Source of the DNA: Chromobotia macracanthus
Taxonomy: Eukaryota > Chordata > Actinopteri > Cypriniformes > Botiidae
Direction of reading: 5' to 3'
DNA: 64,000 nucleotides
Assembly (NCBI GenBank): GCA_036877525.1
Contig: JAZGTH010000019.1
Span: forward strand, 2,268,001-2,332,000
Part shown: piece by piece, positions 26,655-40,293 of the stretch
How the letters are laid out: each line of letters opens with the position of its first letter
Position numbering within the stretch: position 1 is the first letter of the stretch
The notes under the pieces: generated by a model
What the model saw: only the letters and a program-made list of their open reading frames with translations
Database searches by the model: none
Told to the model about the DNA's origin: nothing
Translations under genes and position numbers: made by a program

Positions 26655-27140
26655 GAGTGCACACTGTAGGATTTTGGCCACGATTTGGCTGAGACTAATT
26701 TTGAAAATCCCAAAAGATTCCTCGAATCCTAGGCCAAAATCTGTAGTTTTTCATCGCTAGTTCAGCATGTTGGCAGAGAGCCGATTAATAACCTCTGCGA
26801 TCAAATCTTTGGCAGTGCAGAAATTTTGAGTCACAGTCTTGCAGTGGAGCAATAGGAGCATGGATCAAAATTAATGCTATATATTGTTTTTGTTTGCTAG
26901 CCACCATTTCAATTCTGTGTGTGAATGTGGCTCTTCATCACCAAACGTGTCACAGACTGACAGCGTAAAACTCCAGACTTCTGAGTCTTCTGAGTCAAGT
27001 CTTCTTGAGTAGGTCCGTTTATTCAAATCTTGACTGTTGTATAGTCTGATATCATTGACAACTGATACCCCACAGTGTAACATGGCTTATCATGTTCGTA
27101 CAGTCTGACAAGCAACAATCGTTAGAGGCCTATTAAAACC
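26655..27140. repeat. probable old DNA-transposon-derived repeat
   Basis: The right end (tctgacaagcaacaatcgtt..gaggcctattaaaacc) matches, with divergence, the right end of 32880-33090 (tctgacaagtaacaatcatgg..cggccaataaaaat). The left part (cacactgtaggattttggcc) reads like a degraded transposon end. Family not identified. Confidence 0.35.
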
Positions 27141-28905
27141 ATTGTATAGTCTGTGGCCGGCTTTGGAAGCATCTGCGAGGCAGGAGGCAGGAGCTCTACA
27201 TTTAATCTCATTGCTTTCAAGGAGGAACAACTAAGCTATTAAAGAGATTTCATTTGTGAGCTCTTTCTATGTGTATGCTTTTTCCTGCTACTCTACAGTT
27301 TCATTAAAGGCATTGGGGGGATGCATACCCATCACTGCATACCCACTCATATATTACACCCGCACACAGCCTCTGCATAATACACACCTTATGTTTGCCT
27401 GAGTTACATGAGAAGAACATTCAGAAGCTAGAGGATGAGTGCTCTTCAGGCGGTGAAGTGTGAAGGATGAGAGAACTATGCTTTTCTCTTTCATATTCCA
27501 TCCCCTCCTCTCCTGTGAGAGAGACTGAGCACACAATTGATGAGTAAAGATTCATCCACACATTCGAGATATATACAGCAACACAAACCACATCTTTCTC
27601 AAAAAAGCAGATACCCCATGAAGCATGAAGACACTACTTTGTTCTGTTAGATTAACTGAAACTCATTTCCTGGCTTTCTCCACCTGATTGTGGTTCAAAA
27701 CACACATATCTACATACATTTTGGATCACCTGTAAAGACATGTAAAACATAGTTGATGGTAGTTTATATAATTCCACACTCTGTTATGATGCTTCTTGGC
27801 CTGTTTTGATGGTCTAGCACTTTAGCACAGGGAGAACATACAAAAAAGAGGGGATGTTACAGAGAAAGAGTCTGCTTGCACCAAGAACAATAGCTATAAA
27901 GATAAAAACTATATTATCATTTACACCAAGGAACAATAACATTGTTTATTCTAAGCTTGCATGCTGCAGTTTCACTTTCACAAAGACAAATAGAGATGAC
28001 CTGCTGTTGCTGTACGTTTCATGTACCCAAAAGCAAAAAGATGCTTTTGGGTTCATGAAATCCTTCAAAGATGAAAGCTGGGAGAAGCCGTCATTCTGTT
28101 CAGAGATGTTGTCTTATGAAGACAAATTTTATTCATACTTCTGTATGAGCTTAATGCCGTCTTCCATTTTAAATGTGCAAGCACTTTAAATTTTAGTGGA
28201 TTTTGATTGGCTGTCAATGTATATGTATATCAATGTATATCCTTCTTCTATGTCATTATTGCTATAGTTTTGATGTGTAGTCTACTATTCTCTTACATTT
28301 AGAACATTTTTAATAAATTTATTGTTATACTGTAGTAATTATCATCCTTGGTGTGAATGAGCATTGTCTGTAGCAATGTGGTCTATTATGTTAATTGCAC
28401 ATTAACATAAAAAGAAATAGTCTGATAATAAATAATTCAAGTAGCCGCTAAATACCAACCAGGTTATTTCTACTAAAGGCAAAATAGAAGGTTTTAGTAT
28501 TTCTGAAGCAGATATTGCTTCTGAAGTATTATCTTTTAAATAATCTTTTTAAAATTGCTTTTAGGAGTGTTTAAAGAGCTGAAATGCTTTGTGAGGTCAA
28601 AGACAATTAGAACAGTAACAATGAATTTTATTTATGAAATTCAGTTGACAAATTCAGTTTGAGCTGTAATGATTTAACATCTGTTGGAAAGGTTAAAACC
28701 AGCATCCTTCTTTGATTCAATTAGCTATGACAGGAACAGAAATAGCAAAGCAGAACAGACTGCTCTCAGATGATTCAATGGATCCATGTAGAAACTAAAA
28801 TAAGAGAAAAACATATTTAGGTTGCTACTGCTATAGCAAATAAAACAGAGTGATCTCGGAGTTTAAAACAGTGCATTCTCATCTCACACAATTGTGATCT
28901 CAGAG

Positions 28906-29224
28906 TTAAAGGGATAGTTCACCCAAACATGAAAATTCTGCTATTGTGTTCTCACTTTCATGTCACTCCAAAGCTGTTTGACTTTCTTCAGAGGAGATTC
29001 TGCTCTTTTATTGTTGTAGTAACGGCTAGTCAAGTCAGTAATAGCTTCTCTAAAGCTGCATTTCATTTACACAGAATCAACACAGCACCAGAACTGCTTT
29101 AGGTGGTCAGAGCAGGTAGTCTGGCTTTTGTTATATTGTATCTTCACACAGAATTTTGAGAACACAGACCAACCATAAAATACAAATGATGACAATTCGT
29201 TTTTAAGTGAACTGTCTCTTTAAA
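28906..29224. mobile_element. MITE-like element with terminal inverted repeats
   Basis: The left end TTAAAGGGATAGTTCACCC and the right end GTGAACTGTCTCTTTAA are inverted copies with few mismatches; total about 320 bp, no coding capacity. The body begins with the usual 'aaacatgaaaattctgctat..gtgttctcactttcatgtcactcc'. This family is abundant in cyprinids, and I use it as evidence for the host group. Confidence 0.8.
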
Positions 29225-29269
29225 TATATATAAACATTTCTCTAATGTAGAGATTTATTGATTGTTAGA

Positions 29270-29436
29270 TTAAAAGGATGGAATTAAAATTTGCTGTTAA
29301 TTTACTCACCTTCAGACAGTCCAAGATGTAGGTTACATTTTCTTCAGTACAATAGAAAAGACGTTTTTAGCTGGAACGGTGAGGGTGAGTAAATGAACAA
29401 TACATTTTCATTCTGGCTGTAAACTATCCCTTTAAG
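29270..29436 (-). mobile_element. MITE-like element, same family, opposite orientation
   Basis: On the minus strand it starts CTTAAAGGGATAGTTTACAG and continues ..atgaaaatg..catttactcaccctcacc. The other end is a degraded ttaaaaggatggaatt. It lies only 45 bp from the previous copy. Confidence 0.75.
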
Positions 29437-30608
29437 TCCCTAAACCCACCTCTGTCTGCCTTCCCCTGTCTATCTGTCCTTTCTATTCTCTGAGTACACA
29501 GTGCCAAACAGTGCATGATGTTTTAACTGTGGATTAATTTTCTTTTAAACAGTGTGTGGTGTTTCAACTCTGGATTAATTTTCTTTCCTTTGGGAATCTG
29601 TGTGCTGGAATTGTAGCTCCCTGCTACTGCTACAGCCTGTTACCTGATCTCATGTACAGGTTTAGCAGAGACCTGAAATAATATCAACAAATTAAACATT
29701 GTTTCCGACATCAACATGATCAGCCAAAGTACTCATGTTGATTTTTGTTTATCAGGGATGTCTAACCAAGTGCAAACATTCAGCATTTTTCCATCTTCTT
29801 GTGTTTAACCATCAGTGTCTGCTGGGATTACTTTCTGGAATAGCAGTTTTTGGTGAAGTTGTAAAGATTCACAGGATGTTGTCTTTTCTGGTTTTTCCTT
29901 CCTGTTTTGAACCTCAGTTCACAACTGTCTTGCTTCAGCAGTTCTGCTTAGAGTCTCTGCTTTCAGTCATGTTGCAAATTTAATTCTGTTAGCCTTGTTT
30001 AAGATTTTAGCTGAGACAACATTTCATTAACATTCCAGAAAGGAACACAACTCATTGCAATATTCAGAGAAGTACTTCTTGGATAGTGTCTCATTCAGAG
30101 CAAATGTGACTACAAGAAGTTTCAATGATTCAGGACAATCCTACTCAGCCCCTGTGGAGACAACACAGTTGGGAGTTTTAGTTCTTTGCCACGGTTTCCT
30201 CTGGTTATCTTTACTGTGGGACTATTGACATCTTTTATGACACATATAATTTCTTCATGTTACTCTGAATCCAACTTCTCTGCTAGAGTCCAAAACATCT
30301 TTCAGTGTTAAGAATTGTTCTGTTATGTATATTTTACCAATTTAATGACATTCACAACTAACTGTGCTACTGCTGTGTAGACAGAAAAGTGCTTGCCGCA
30401 TAACTCTATCATATGTCTAACTCATCTGTCTGACTTAAACCAAAATTCTCTACTAGCACCTTATGGAATTGTTCATTTCTTGCCACAGTCACTGTTAGTT
30501 TGCTCACTGGGTGCTTACAGTTAATATTTTGGCATAATTTTCTTGTACTAAAATGTTTCTGTTAAGCTGTTTTGAAACCATGCACACTGGAAAAAGCACT
30601 ATAGAAAA

Positions 30609-30808
30609 AAAAATAATTAAACAAATGCCAACAAAGAGATTGCTAGTCACAGAGTGATTAATTCATCATTTATTCGACATCATAGTTTACTTCATAGTTT
30701 ACATAGTTTACTTAATTAGTTAAAAATAATTAAACAAATGCCAACAAAGAGATTGCTAGTCACAGAGTGATTAATTCATCATTTATTCGACATCATAGTT
30801 TACTTCAT
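30609..30808 (+). repeat. exact 87-bp direct duplication (30609-30695 and 30722-30808)
   Basis: The sequence from aaaaataattaaacaaatgc to catagtttacttcat occurs twice, 113 bp apart, without a mismatch that I can find. The 26-bp spacer itself repeats tttacatagtttac. Perfect identity means a very recent event, a length-polymorphic tandem repeat, or an assembly artefact. Confidence 0.95.
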
Positions 30809-32879
30809 CTCCTCATACATGAAAGCTTTTCACAACACCCCTTGTAAACAATCTTATTTTAAGTAAGAAAAAAATTTGTGACCTTGCTTAAAGTGGATCA
30901 TTGAATATCATATACGAAAACACGTTGCTGGAATATTATTTGCAAATTGAACTTGATTAGCGTTCAGACCGTGTTAAGAAATTAGCATGTTAGCAGCATC
31001 TTCTGGTGCTATATGGAGCGAGCGCCTGGCTGCACAGTCAGTGTTTATTTTAACTCCTCCAAATCCTGCCTTTCTCTTCACACTGAGATTTAGTGTAGGA
31101 GTTTCATTCACACTACACTAATAATAAATGGTTGTTCTGAAATAACGTCAAGGAGCGTCTGAAGCTCAGAAATCACATCTGGGAAAATGTTGCTTGATTT
31201 TCAGCTGTTTTTCATCTGGCAGTCAAGCAGTGCGGCAGTAAACTGTCTGTTTCTAATTCATGTGCCTGGTGCATCAGTATTTGATGTAGCCTACTTAAGA
31301 TCCTACATCTGATGCATTTTTCTGTGTTAACTTTGAATCTGAACCTTGAAGTAGACAGGTTTGTCTACAAAACTAGTACTTAAACCAGGTACAATAAATA
31401 AATTAATAAATTATTTAAGAGCGGACCAAAGGGAAAATTTAAAACTTAAAAATCAATAGGAGGTTATCCTCAAATGAGAGGAAAAAAGAAAGAAAAAAAC
31501 AACAATAAAGTTTCATTTCCTGACTTTCCCTTTTCTTCTCCCCAATCTCCGTTTTAGACATATGATAGGTGCCAAATGACATGAACAAACATCACACAGT
31601 TCTCATAACCACTGCCACAACAAATTCCTTTCCCACACTGGAAAGCCACAAACTAAGAGTTTTGGTGACCTGTTTTTATGAATTAACCCAACCTACCTCA
31701 TTCAGCTTGTAGGTCTGATGTACATGAGGAGAGAAGTTTAAAACTTAAGCATATCAACTACACAGGGATGTAATACAAATTTATTAAATACATCTCTGGA
31801 ATGTTTAATTCTGAGGTCAAATATTTTATGTAATTACTGCTATTCCATGCAAACTGCCTGTATGTCTGTGTTAGTTTATGTCATACATTTTGGTCAAATC
31901 ACTCAATGCTTAAATGAGAAACAAAATTCCAATGTGTTGTCTGTGTGTTGTCTCTTTTAACCCCCCAACCTGTGTTAGGTGTTATACAGGTTGTTGTTGT
32001 GTGTTCTGTTTACCAGTGACTTAGTACACGGTGGTTTTTTTGTTCATGGTTTTATTCTAGGCGGCTTGTGTAAAATGTGTATTAAATCTTTGAAAGGATA
32101 AAAGCAGGTGACAGCAGAAGTGTCGTTCAAAACAAACTGGCAATCAGTTGAAATATTACTAATTTATTTGCAAAAATATAATCATTATTTATAATATATA
32201 TATATATATATTATATTTATAACTTATCTGAACTATATACTGTATCTCAGTGGTATTCAGTATACTACATGCATACATGCAAGTCACTCTCATGTACTGT
32301 AGGGTTCAAATCTAGGTCTCTGTAGTGTATTTCCCTTGTCACGAGGACATTGTTTTCATGCAGATCCAGATGAACAGTGTTACATCATCCTCTCGCATGA
32401 CTGCTGCATGACTGTTTAGCTGCAGTGAGCTAACGCTTTGTTTGGGTTTTTTTTATCTTTTTTTTAATCCAGTTATCCCATTCTCATGGTTCATGGGGTT
32501 ATGGCAGGAAATGTAAACTCAGCACCCTAATCTTCCTTACTTGTTCCCAAACTTTCCAAACATGTGAAACTAACAGAGCATGCATCAACAAGTGCACACA
32601 AATGAATAAATTCAATTAAATTATTTAAAAAAATCCTATAATTTTGTAACACTTTGTAAAAAAATGTGAAGCTTCTTCTATCTTGTCTAACAATGTTTTT
32701 AATAGAGAAAAGAAAAAAATATTTATTTCTGTATGTTTTTGGTCATGATTATGCTACCTGTGAGGACAGCAAAAGGTTTCTCTTGTCATAGAGTAAAATT
32801 GGTCACTGATCACTTAAAATGCTCACAGATGGGTGATTGTTTGCCTATGTTAAGAATTGTGCACTCAGATGAAACTCTG

Positions 32880-33090
32880 GCAGTGTGACTGCTCCTATGA
32901 CAGACATATAACAGTCAACACTACTCAATCAGCACAACTGAAACCAAAGTATGACTATGATGTGCATTGTACAGTCTGACATAGAAAGAATGGTGATATA
33001 TGTTGATGTGGGATCAGACATGAGCAGTGTGCCATCTCACTCATTTCACATCATACTCTCTGACAAGTAACAATCATGGCAACGGCCAAT
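32880..33090. repeat. old repeat related to the 26.7-27.1 kb segment
   Basis: The right end shares the 'tctgacaagtaacaatcatggcaacggcc' type words (written here as a type; the two copies differ) with 27105-27140. Left limit uncertain. Confidence 0.3.
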
Positions 33091-34486
33091 AAAAATCTAG
33101 CTGGGTTTAATTAATCTTGCTTTAAGGATGTTACTTAATTTACTGGAAAACAAGGCAAAATACTGATTACATGTTTTAACCAGTGTAGGCCCATTGCCAA
33201 AGACAACATAAAAATAGAAAAAACATGACTCACACAGAATAAACAATTGAGCATCAACATCACGGAGTAACGTTCTGTTCTGAGAAAAGCTTCTTTATAT
33301 CTAGAATTCTAGAAGCATTTTGGAAATATTTGTGTTTTTTTTACAAATCTAAGCCTGCAGAACTATCAACGGAAAACCAAAGAATCTAACAGCTACAATC
33401 TAATTTTTTCAAACATTCCTTGTAAACAAAGCCAAATGTTCCTAACTCAAATGTAAACAAATCAGTGATGTGCTGAACCTTGGCTCAAGAGAATTTAACA
33501 CTCCATGCACATAATACACAATCAGAAGGTTTAACACACAGGAATAATATGTAAATCTGCTCTGCGCCCCTGAGAGGAAGAGGTTAGAATAATGTCAAAT
33601 CCTCTACATCAGAACACCTACAGCCATTCACATGACTGGAACTAATGTGCCCCAGCCTCCTCTTTAGTCCAGAAGCTGCCCTCACATTTTACAAAAGTAA
33701 ATTCTAATAGTGCACGTCCATTGACATTTTTTGTTTTAACAGCCTGCGTTTTAGACCTCGCAGACATTGTAGAGTCATCTAAGTTGACATGATTCCATCT
33801 GTCACTTGACTACTGCAAATGGTAAATGTAATATAATATAAGGGTCAGTGCTTCTGTCAATCAGTGCATAAGGTCTGGGCAATCCCCAAAAACAACAACA
33901 GCTTCCCTTTACTGGACACTAAAGCCTTTATTTCAAGTTCTTCCATCCACATGCTGAAGTGTGAAATAAAGGCTTGTTTGAAAGGGGCAGCGACATCTGT
34001 TCTTGAAACAGCCCCATTCGCATTAATTTGCTTTACATCTGCACAATATGGTTGATTGTGTAGTGGGTTCATTAGATTTGCCCTAAGGACAAAAACAGTG
34101 TGTGCTGGCAACTCAAACATTATAAACCTTGATCAATTCACTGCATCTGCTCCTATGAACGTGCCCCGATTTATTATAAGGACACACACAGTGTACAGCA
34201 TGGGATTCATAACATCCAGTGATGTATTGTTATGCGCATCACACATATATATGTATATGTGTGCGTATGTGTGCGTGATGACTCATCAGTAGGATCATGG
34301 GGGCTGATATATTAAAATCACAATATCAGTCAAAAACTACTCACTTCATCTCAGTACTCTCTGTTATTTGGTGTTCTCACTTGCTGAAAAAATGAATCAT
34401 TGCTGACTGTGAATTGTGCATTTTGTATATTGGCATCTGTAATAGAAAAGGTTTTGCAAAAGGTTTTGCATGATGTTGCATCCAGA

Positions 34487-34501
34487 CCACTAGGTGTCAG
34501 T
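34487..34501 (+). promoter_or_regulatory. CTCF-like site
   Basis: CCACTAGGTGTCAGT matches the 15-base CTCF core CCASYAGRKGGCRSY at all but one position (T in GTC for GGC). Confidence 0.35.
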
Positions 34502-37500
34502 GTAAGTCTAAAATGACTGCCAAATCAGCCAATGCAATCTAGTCTAATCTAATTTAATCTATTCTAAACACCACATGATAAAGGAACACAACCGGTTTGT
34601 GAAACATAGCAAGAAACCATTGGGATATTTTAATATGCAGGCCTGAAACAAGTTAATGTGGTAAAAAGTAACCAATCAGAGCTGTTGATTATTCATTAAT
34701 GAGCCTTTAGTCAGCACAATAACATTGTCTAATGCTGAACAACTCTCAGTGTCCTAACCATTAACACAAGGGTTCATGCAGATACATCACATGCCAAGCA
34801 AATACCCATGTGCACATTCTACAGCAAGTTCTTTCTGGCAGACAAACACGTTTTAATGAATTTGACAGTGGAACTGAAGTAACAGAGGTGTGTGAACAGG
34901 GAACTGATAATCCGCGTCTTTCCCTCCTAGCATTTTTATTTTCATCCTCATTAAGGCCAGAATGAGCCTATGCACACAGATCTAATGACCAATGAGTAAA
35001 ATAAGGATGTAACATGTAACAGAAGACCTTCTGTAATGAATGTCTAAGCCTCAAGCCTTGTCTTCCAGCTTTTTCTTACAGAAGATTCATTTTGGGAAAT
35101 TATGACTATTTATGACCATTGGGAATTGGTGAAAGTAATGAACATTATAAAACTTTAATGTCTGCAAGTTGACATGACTGGGAGCAGATTGTAAATATGT
35201 CTTAAAAGCCAATAAACAGTGTGTCATAGTGGCTCATCGGCTCGGGGTCAGTAACGATTGTTTGCGTAATGTTGCACTCAGGGCACACAAGCCTTCTCGT
35301 GTAACCTTTTTTTGAACAGGCTTATATAACCACCCCATTTTAAATCACAGATTGAACATTAATTGCAACAGATGCTCTACTTTAGCTATTTCTGTCCAGC
35401 TGGCAGGAATTCATGAAAACATATTTTGATCAGATTTGAAAACCTTTTTCGTTTTTCTCCATTTCCATGTTCTCCCCCTGCTCTCTCTCCACCTCTGTGG
35501 GCTTTGTGAGCAGAATTCAGTTTGAAATGTGGGGAGGTCTGGCAGCTGATTGCTAGGCTGAGGTGTGTGCACATTCTGTCGGCCTGCATGATAATCACAC
35601 TATCTCACACACACACACACACTCTGTCCTGAGCATTTCTGTCAGTCCTTTAGTCTGTCTAGCCTCGCATAAGCCCCCGTCCCCCCATCCTCAGCTGAGG
35701 TAGTTTGAGGTAGTTAACTCAGTGAAAGCACATTTAATTTCGCATTACCACAGCAAACATTTTGGGTCGTTTTTAAAAGATCTCAGTTGTTGTGCTGTAG
35801 CCACAGTTTAGTCTGATGTTCTTGGCATGGATCCCAGCTGGGACGAGGCTTGTGGGTTGTTACGGGGAAGTTTATTCAGCTGTTGATGGGAGGCAGAATT
35901 GCCAGTGAGTTGGAGGACAGTTTAAGAGACAGTATCAACAACAGCTGATTAAAGAGTTTTTTGACAATGTTTTCCTACTTTATTTTGTCTATTTTGTTTT
36001 GTTTATGTACTGCCATAGCCTCATCATTTAGTAGGGATATTGCTTAGCATTATGATTTATTTAAAGTGACCATAATAATGTCAGAAGAATTGTTTATTCC
36101 AATAAGTATTTATAATAAATATAATAATTTATTGATTACTGGAGTCCTTTTATCATAGTGCTGGTGCCGTCATTTTAAAAAGCAAATCACTGAAGTATGT
36201 GTGTTACATTGATTTTATCATGAAAATGTGAGTTTTAGATATTACACTATTCACTGTGTTGGCTCAGAAATTGCACTATTCACCTTTAATTCTGCTTGAG
36301 GGCAATGTACATGTGCACAATTTTACAAAAAAGTGTCCTGTCACATGTGATAAACACAGACGCTCACCACAGCAGAAAAGAGAGAGAGACAAGGCTCTCT
36401 CTAATTCTCCCACTTTCTTTAGGCTCTCTCCTGCATTACCTTCACTCATTTCCTTGTTCTGTGATGTAGCATTTGTCAGACCATGTGGCCTGTGGCAGCT
36501 ACCTGCAGAGTGTCTGTGTTCCGTCCTGTCAGAACACATTCTCTCCCTTCCTTGCTCTGGAATCTGCACACCTCTTAAAACACTAACGGCTAAACTGAGG
36601 GAACATCAAACCAGACCTCTGAGTTTGCTGCATATTTTACAAAAATAGTAACCACTTATACATTTTTATACAAAATAATTCATATTAATAGTATGACATG
36701 TTACAATTATATTCAGTACAGCTGTGTAACTGTATATCTGCAAGTAAAGTCAAATGCATTCCACTAAGTTTTGCTCAAAGGAAAAACATATATCATAAAT
36801 GTAAAATGTGTCCATTAAACTGACTGGTCAAATGTTCATAAACTCTGAAGCATCTTTATGAAGAAATTGTATGATAAAAATGATAAAGGCCTTATTAATA
36901 AATGCCTCAGGTATCATCTTTTTCATCTGAAGGATTCTCTTAGTATGTATTTCGAAATTGTGGAGTACTTTGATTTCTCTTCTTTCATCAATATTATTGA
37001 ATTAATAATTGACCTATGTTTTGACTAATTCAAAATGCCATCCACAGCCCTGTTCATCCAAATAAGCATTTTTTCTTTCTCTCTTTTAAAGGGAGACGAT
37101 TTTTCAGATTTTTAAAAAGTTACGATGATTTTAATTGCCCAAGAAAAAACATACCCAGAAAAAGGATTTAGTCAATGATTAACTTACATGATTATTGATT
37201 ATTATCAAGGTTGAATACATTGAGGTATAAATCACCTGTTCCGTCCAATCAAGTTCCACCTGCCACAGCCCAGCTGCATTTGCTTCTGTCACCATGTACT
37301 TGCATGAAGGCCATGTAGCCATGAGATTACGGGATTAAGCAAGCTTGTCGTATAGTCTTGATATCAGCTTTTTAAGTCACCAGCAAAAATAAATATGATG
37401 AAGTGTACGTTTAATCTTTTGCGCTTTGATGAAAAATCTGACTAACTCGTCTCTGACTTCTCTAACTGACTTCTCTCTCTTTATCTGCGGCTTTGGTCAT

Positions 37501-39561
37501 TAGCACTAACATGGCCACTTTCTCCTCAATTAACCATGCTGCAACTCAAGCATAACACGCAATGCGCGCAATGCCTTCGCCTAGCAACAAGCAGGGTATT
37601 AAAAATAACAGTCTCTCTTACATAAACCAGGGTGGTAATTTAAGCACTGTCAAAACGCAGAGCTGGGCTTTGAAATGTACTAAAATAAAACTGGAAATGG
37701 CGGGAAGATGCGTGAAGCTTGACTGTGGTAAAACATTAAGCCTCAAAACTGGCGACAATTAGAAGATGCTCCCGGTCTGAACCTTGGACTCAGAGGTGGG
37801 CAGCAATATGTCATGAGAGGTCTCTCCCCTCAGAAAGCCAATTATTGTTCGAAATGAAAAAACAGATTCATATTCTGTTATGTTTTATGCATGACAAACC
37901 TGAGGCAGAAATGTAAGATTCAAATGTAAAATTTTATATCACTTGCCTCACAGCAATTGTTTATCATAGATACATATCCATAAATGTGCAAACGTTGTTT
38001 TATACACGGTTCTAAATATGAACTTATTAAATTATGAATAATGTATTTGTGAATGAATCAACAGCCACATGTAGTTACTGGCCTCCAACTGCAATTCAGG
38101 GAATACAGCATTTGTTGCATATATATGCCATGCACCCTGCTTTAAGCCCTACAAAACAATGTCATCTTTAAAATCACCATTTTTATTTCTTGATTCTACA
38201 AAGAGAGCATATGAGGGGCTCTGTAATACAGTTGTGACTGGAAATTACTTTATTAAAGTTTAAGCTCGAGACTCAGACCAACACAGAGCCTCCAGGTGCC
38301 AATCGCTCAAACTTCACCCCAGGGTTGCAGTGTGAGGCGGACGTCCTTACCCTTTGCTTTCCCCGGTGAGGAGAATGGCTCATCTCCATCTGTGCCAGTC
38401 ACATGGCAGGCAGCAAATTGCTGACATCCTGGCTCTTCCGGGAGCCCCAGAAGCTACATGGCCACACTGCTGGACTATGACATGGGAACTATCCTCCTAC
38501 AGAACATATCCCTCAAAGCCTCGAGTATCAAGGCAAATATACATTGACTTTTGCTGTGCGGACATCACATACTGTTGTAAATGACACGTTGTCTAATTAA
38601 GGAGTCTCTCATCCATAATTCAACTTTAAATCTGACCCTCAACCCCAACATTCACCTCACAGGGGACCTTTAAAAGTATGCAGCTTTGCTTTGTATAATC
38701 AAAGCAAGCTTATGCTGTGGTCCTTAGTATTCTAGGTACTGACCGCCTAAGAAAATCACTTGGGTCTCATGTAATTTTCGATAATCAGCAGAAACTGTTA
38801 ACAATCTCAGATGCAGCTGGAAGGGCTAATTAGGAAGTGTCTCTGTTTTAAAGGATTGAAGTTTAATGATTGTTGCTGATTAAAGGTGATCTATTGGAAA
38901 ACTACACACATGCTCAGCTCCCCTCAGTGTATATACCTGTCTTCCCCAATGGCTTAAGGCATGAATGCCCAATCTAAACATTAATGAAAGACAATGCACA
39001 GAAGAGACACATTACACCATCCTACGTAGCCACCTCGGAATAGTCTGATTACACTTCCTCTTTTGACACTTAACCATGCCTAATTAATCATTGGACTGTG
39101 CAGAAATTTCACAGTACGTTTCACTGGCTGTGTAGTGCATCTAATCGCCCCTTAGTGAAAAAACACTGAAGGTTTAGAATTGATCAAGTTCGGTTTTAAT
39201 CTCATCAAAATTCTGACACGCTCTAAGGTGAAAGTGAGAGCAGAGAGAAATTCAAGGACTGTTTAAGTCTGCATTCTAATAAAAGTGTAAAATTACTTGA
39301 CCTTATACATTATACATCACACAGCAGAGAAGCATGAGAGATTTAGTTAAAGAGAAACAAAAGCATGTATATCTGACACTGTTAGCACTTTAGATAAAGA
39401 GCAGGCTGGTTTTGTAGTGCTTCTGACATATACATAAAGGCAATGCAAAAGAAACTACATTGATCTGACATATGCTCATGGGATGGATCAAATGCCCACA
39501 GCAAATCGCTTGCTTACGAACTAGAGACATTAGAGACATGTCTGTCATATACCCCATTCGT

Positions 39562-39576
39562 CAACAGAGGGCGCTC
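39562..39576 (+). promoter_or_regulatory. CTCF-like site between glra3 and gpm6a
   Basis: CAACAGAGGGCGCTC, with the preceding T, holds the AGAGGGCGCT heart of the CTCF motif (AGRKGGCRSY fully matched) and misses two of the five flanking positions. Occupancy cannot be read from sequence. Confidence 0.45.
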
Positions 39577-39840
39577 TCAGACGATTTCTTAAGGATATAG
39601 TCACTCTGAACGTTTCTGAACTTTTGTGAGGTAATAATTAAGTGTAATTAAGTGGTCCTTCATTTTGGTAGTTATATAATACGCCTTCTTGGTTGCTTTA
39701 TTTAACACTTGGCAGCACCTACGGTGTATTTTGTCTGACTGTTCTATAACACCATATATTTGTATCTGCTTTAACTGTTCACAATCGCACATTAGAGCAC
39801 TTTCAAGCATGTAAATGTTAAAAATATACAGTATACTCAC

Positions 39841-39965
39841 ATAAATAATAAATAAAGTCCGTGGGCTAATTAAATCAAGTTACACGGAGTAACTCGCGTC
39901 ACGCTGAGATCACATGACCACCCGACCGTTCGTAAACAGAGAATGATGGGAAATGTAGTTTTATT
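39841..39965. promoter_or_regulatory. promoter-like motif cluster (E-box/M-box plus ZNF143-type site)
   Basis: TCACATGACC (39910-39919) is a USF/TFE-type E-box. The reverse of 39941-39960, AACTACATTTCCCATCATTC, matches the ZNF143/THAP11 motif ACTACAWTTCCCA that marks housekeeping promoters. Several CpGs (cgcgtcacgc, cccgaccgttcg) stand out against the AT-rich surroundings. On the minus strand a consensus donor GTGAGT follows at 39840-39835, as if a non-coding first exon ended there. No gene is visible on either side. Confidence 0.35.
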
Positions 39966-40293
39966 GCACAAGCCTGTCGCGTTATATACCTGCCAAATCA
40001 ATGTCTTTCCTGTGTTTTTTGGCATGCTTTTTCTTATTAACAGTACACAAAACGTAACCATCACAATCGATTTATTATGATCAATCGCATTGAACCAATC
40101 TGATAATGTATACGCCCCAGCTCCAACAAAAAATGAAATTTTAGTTTTATAAATTTTAGTAAAACGCAAGATGTCAGTGTTAGGTCAAGACTTGTCATGT
40201 TCAGTCATGTTTATGTTCCTTACACTATGTTACATAAGAATCTGCTGTTTTTCTTTGTTTAATTTCCATTTTGGATTTGATTGATAGAAGATT

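Larger units (their letters stand above)
24566..33850. other. intergenic spacer, part 3
   Basis: No gene supported. Contains repeats at about 26090-26240, 26655-27140, 28906-29224, 29270-29436, 30609-30808 and 32880-33090. Frames at 24630-25001 and 27854-28189 show no domain or codon signal that I can recognise. Confidence 0.6.
33851..39880. other. intergenic spacer, part 4
   Basis: No gene supported. Around 33890-34040 the sequence has an unusual, repeat-free look with TAAT cores, and 38270-38370 carries words (cccagggttgcagtgtgagg) that recall a dispersed fish repeat. A CTCF-like site lies at 34487-34501 and another at 39562-39576. Open frames (35386-35598, 36256-36648, 37562-37762) have no recognisable content. 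Confidence 0.55.
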
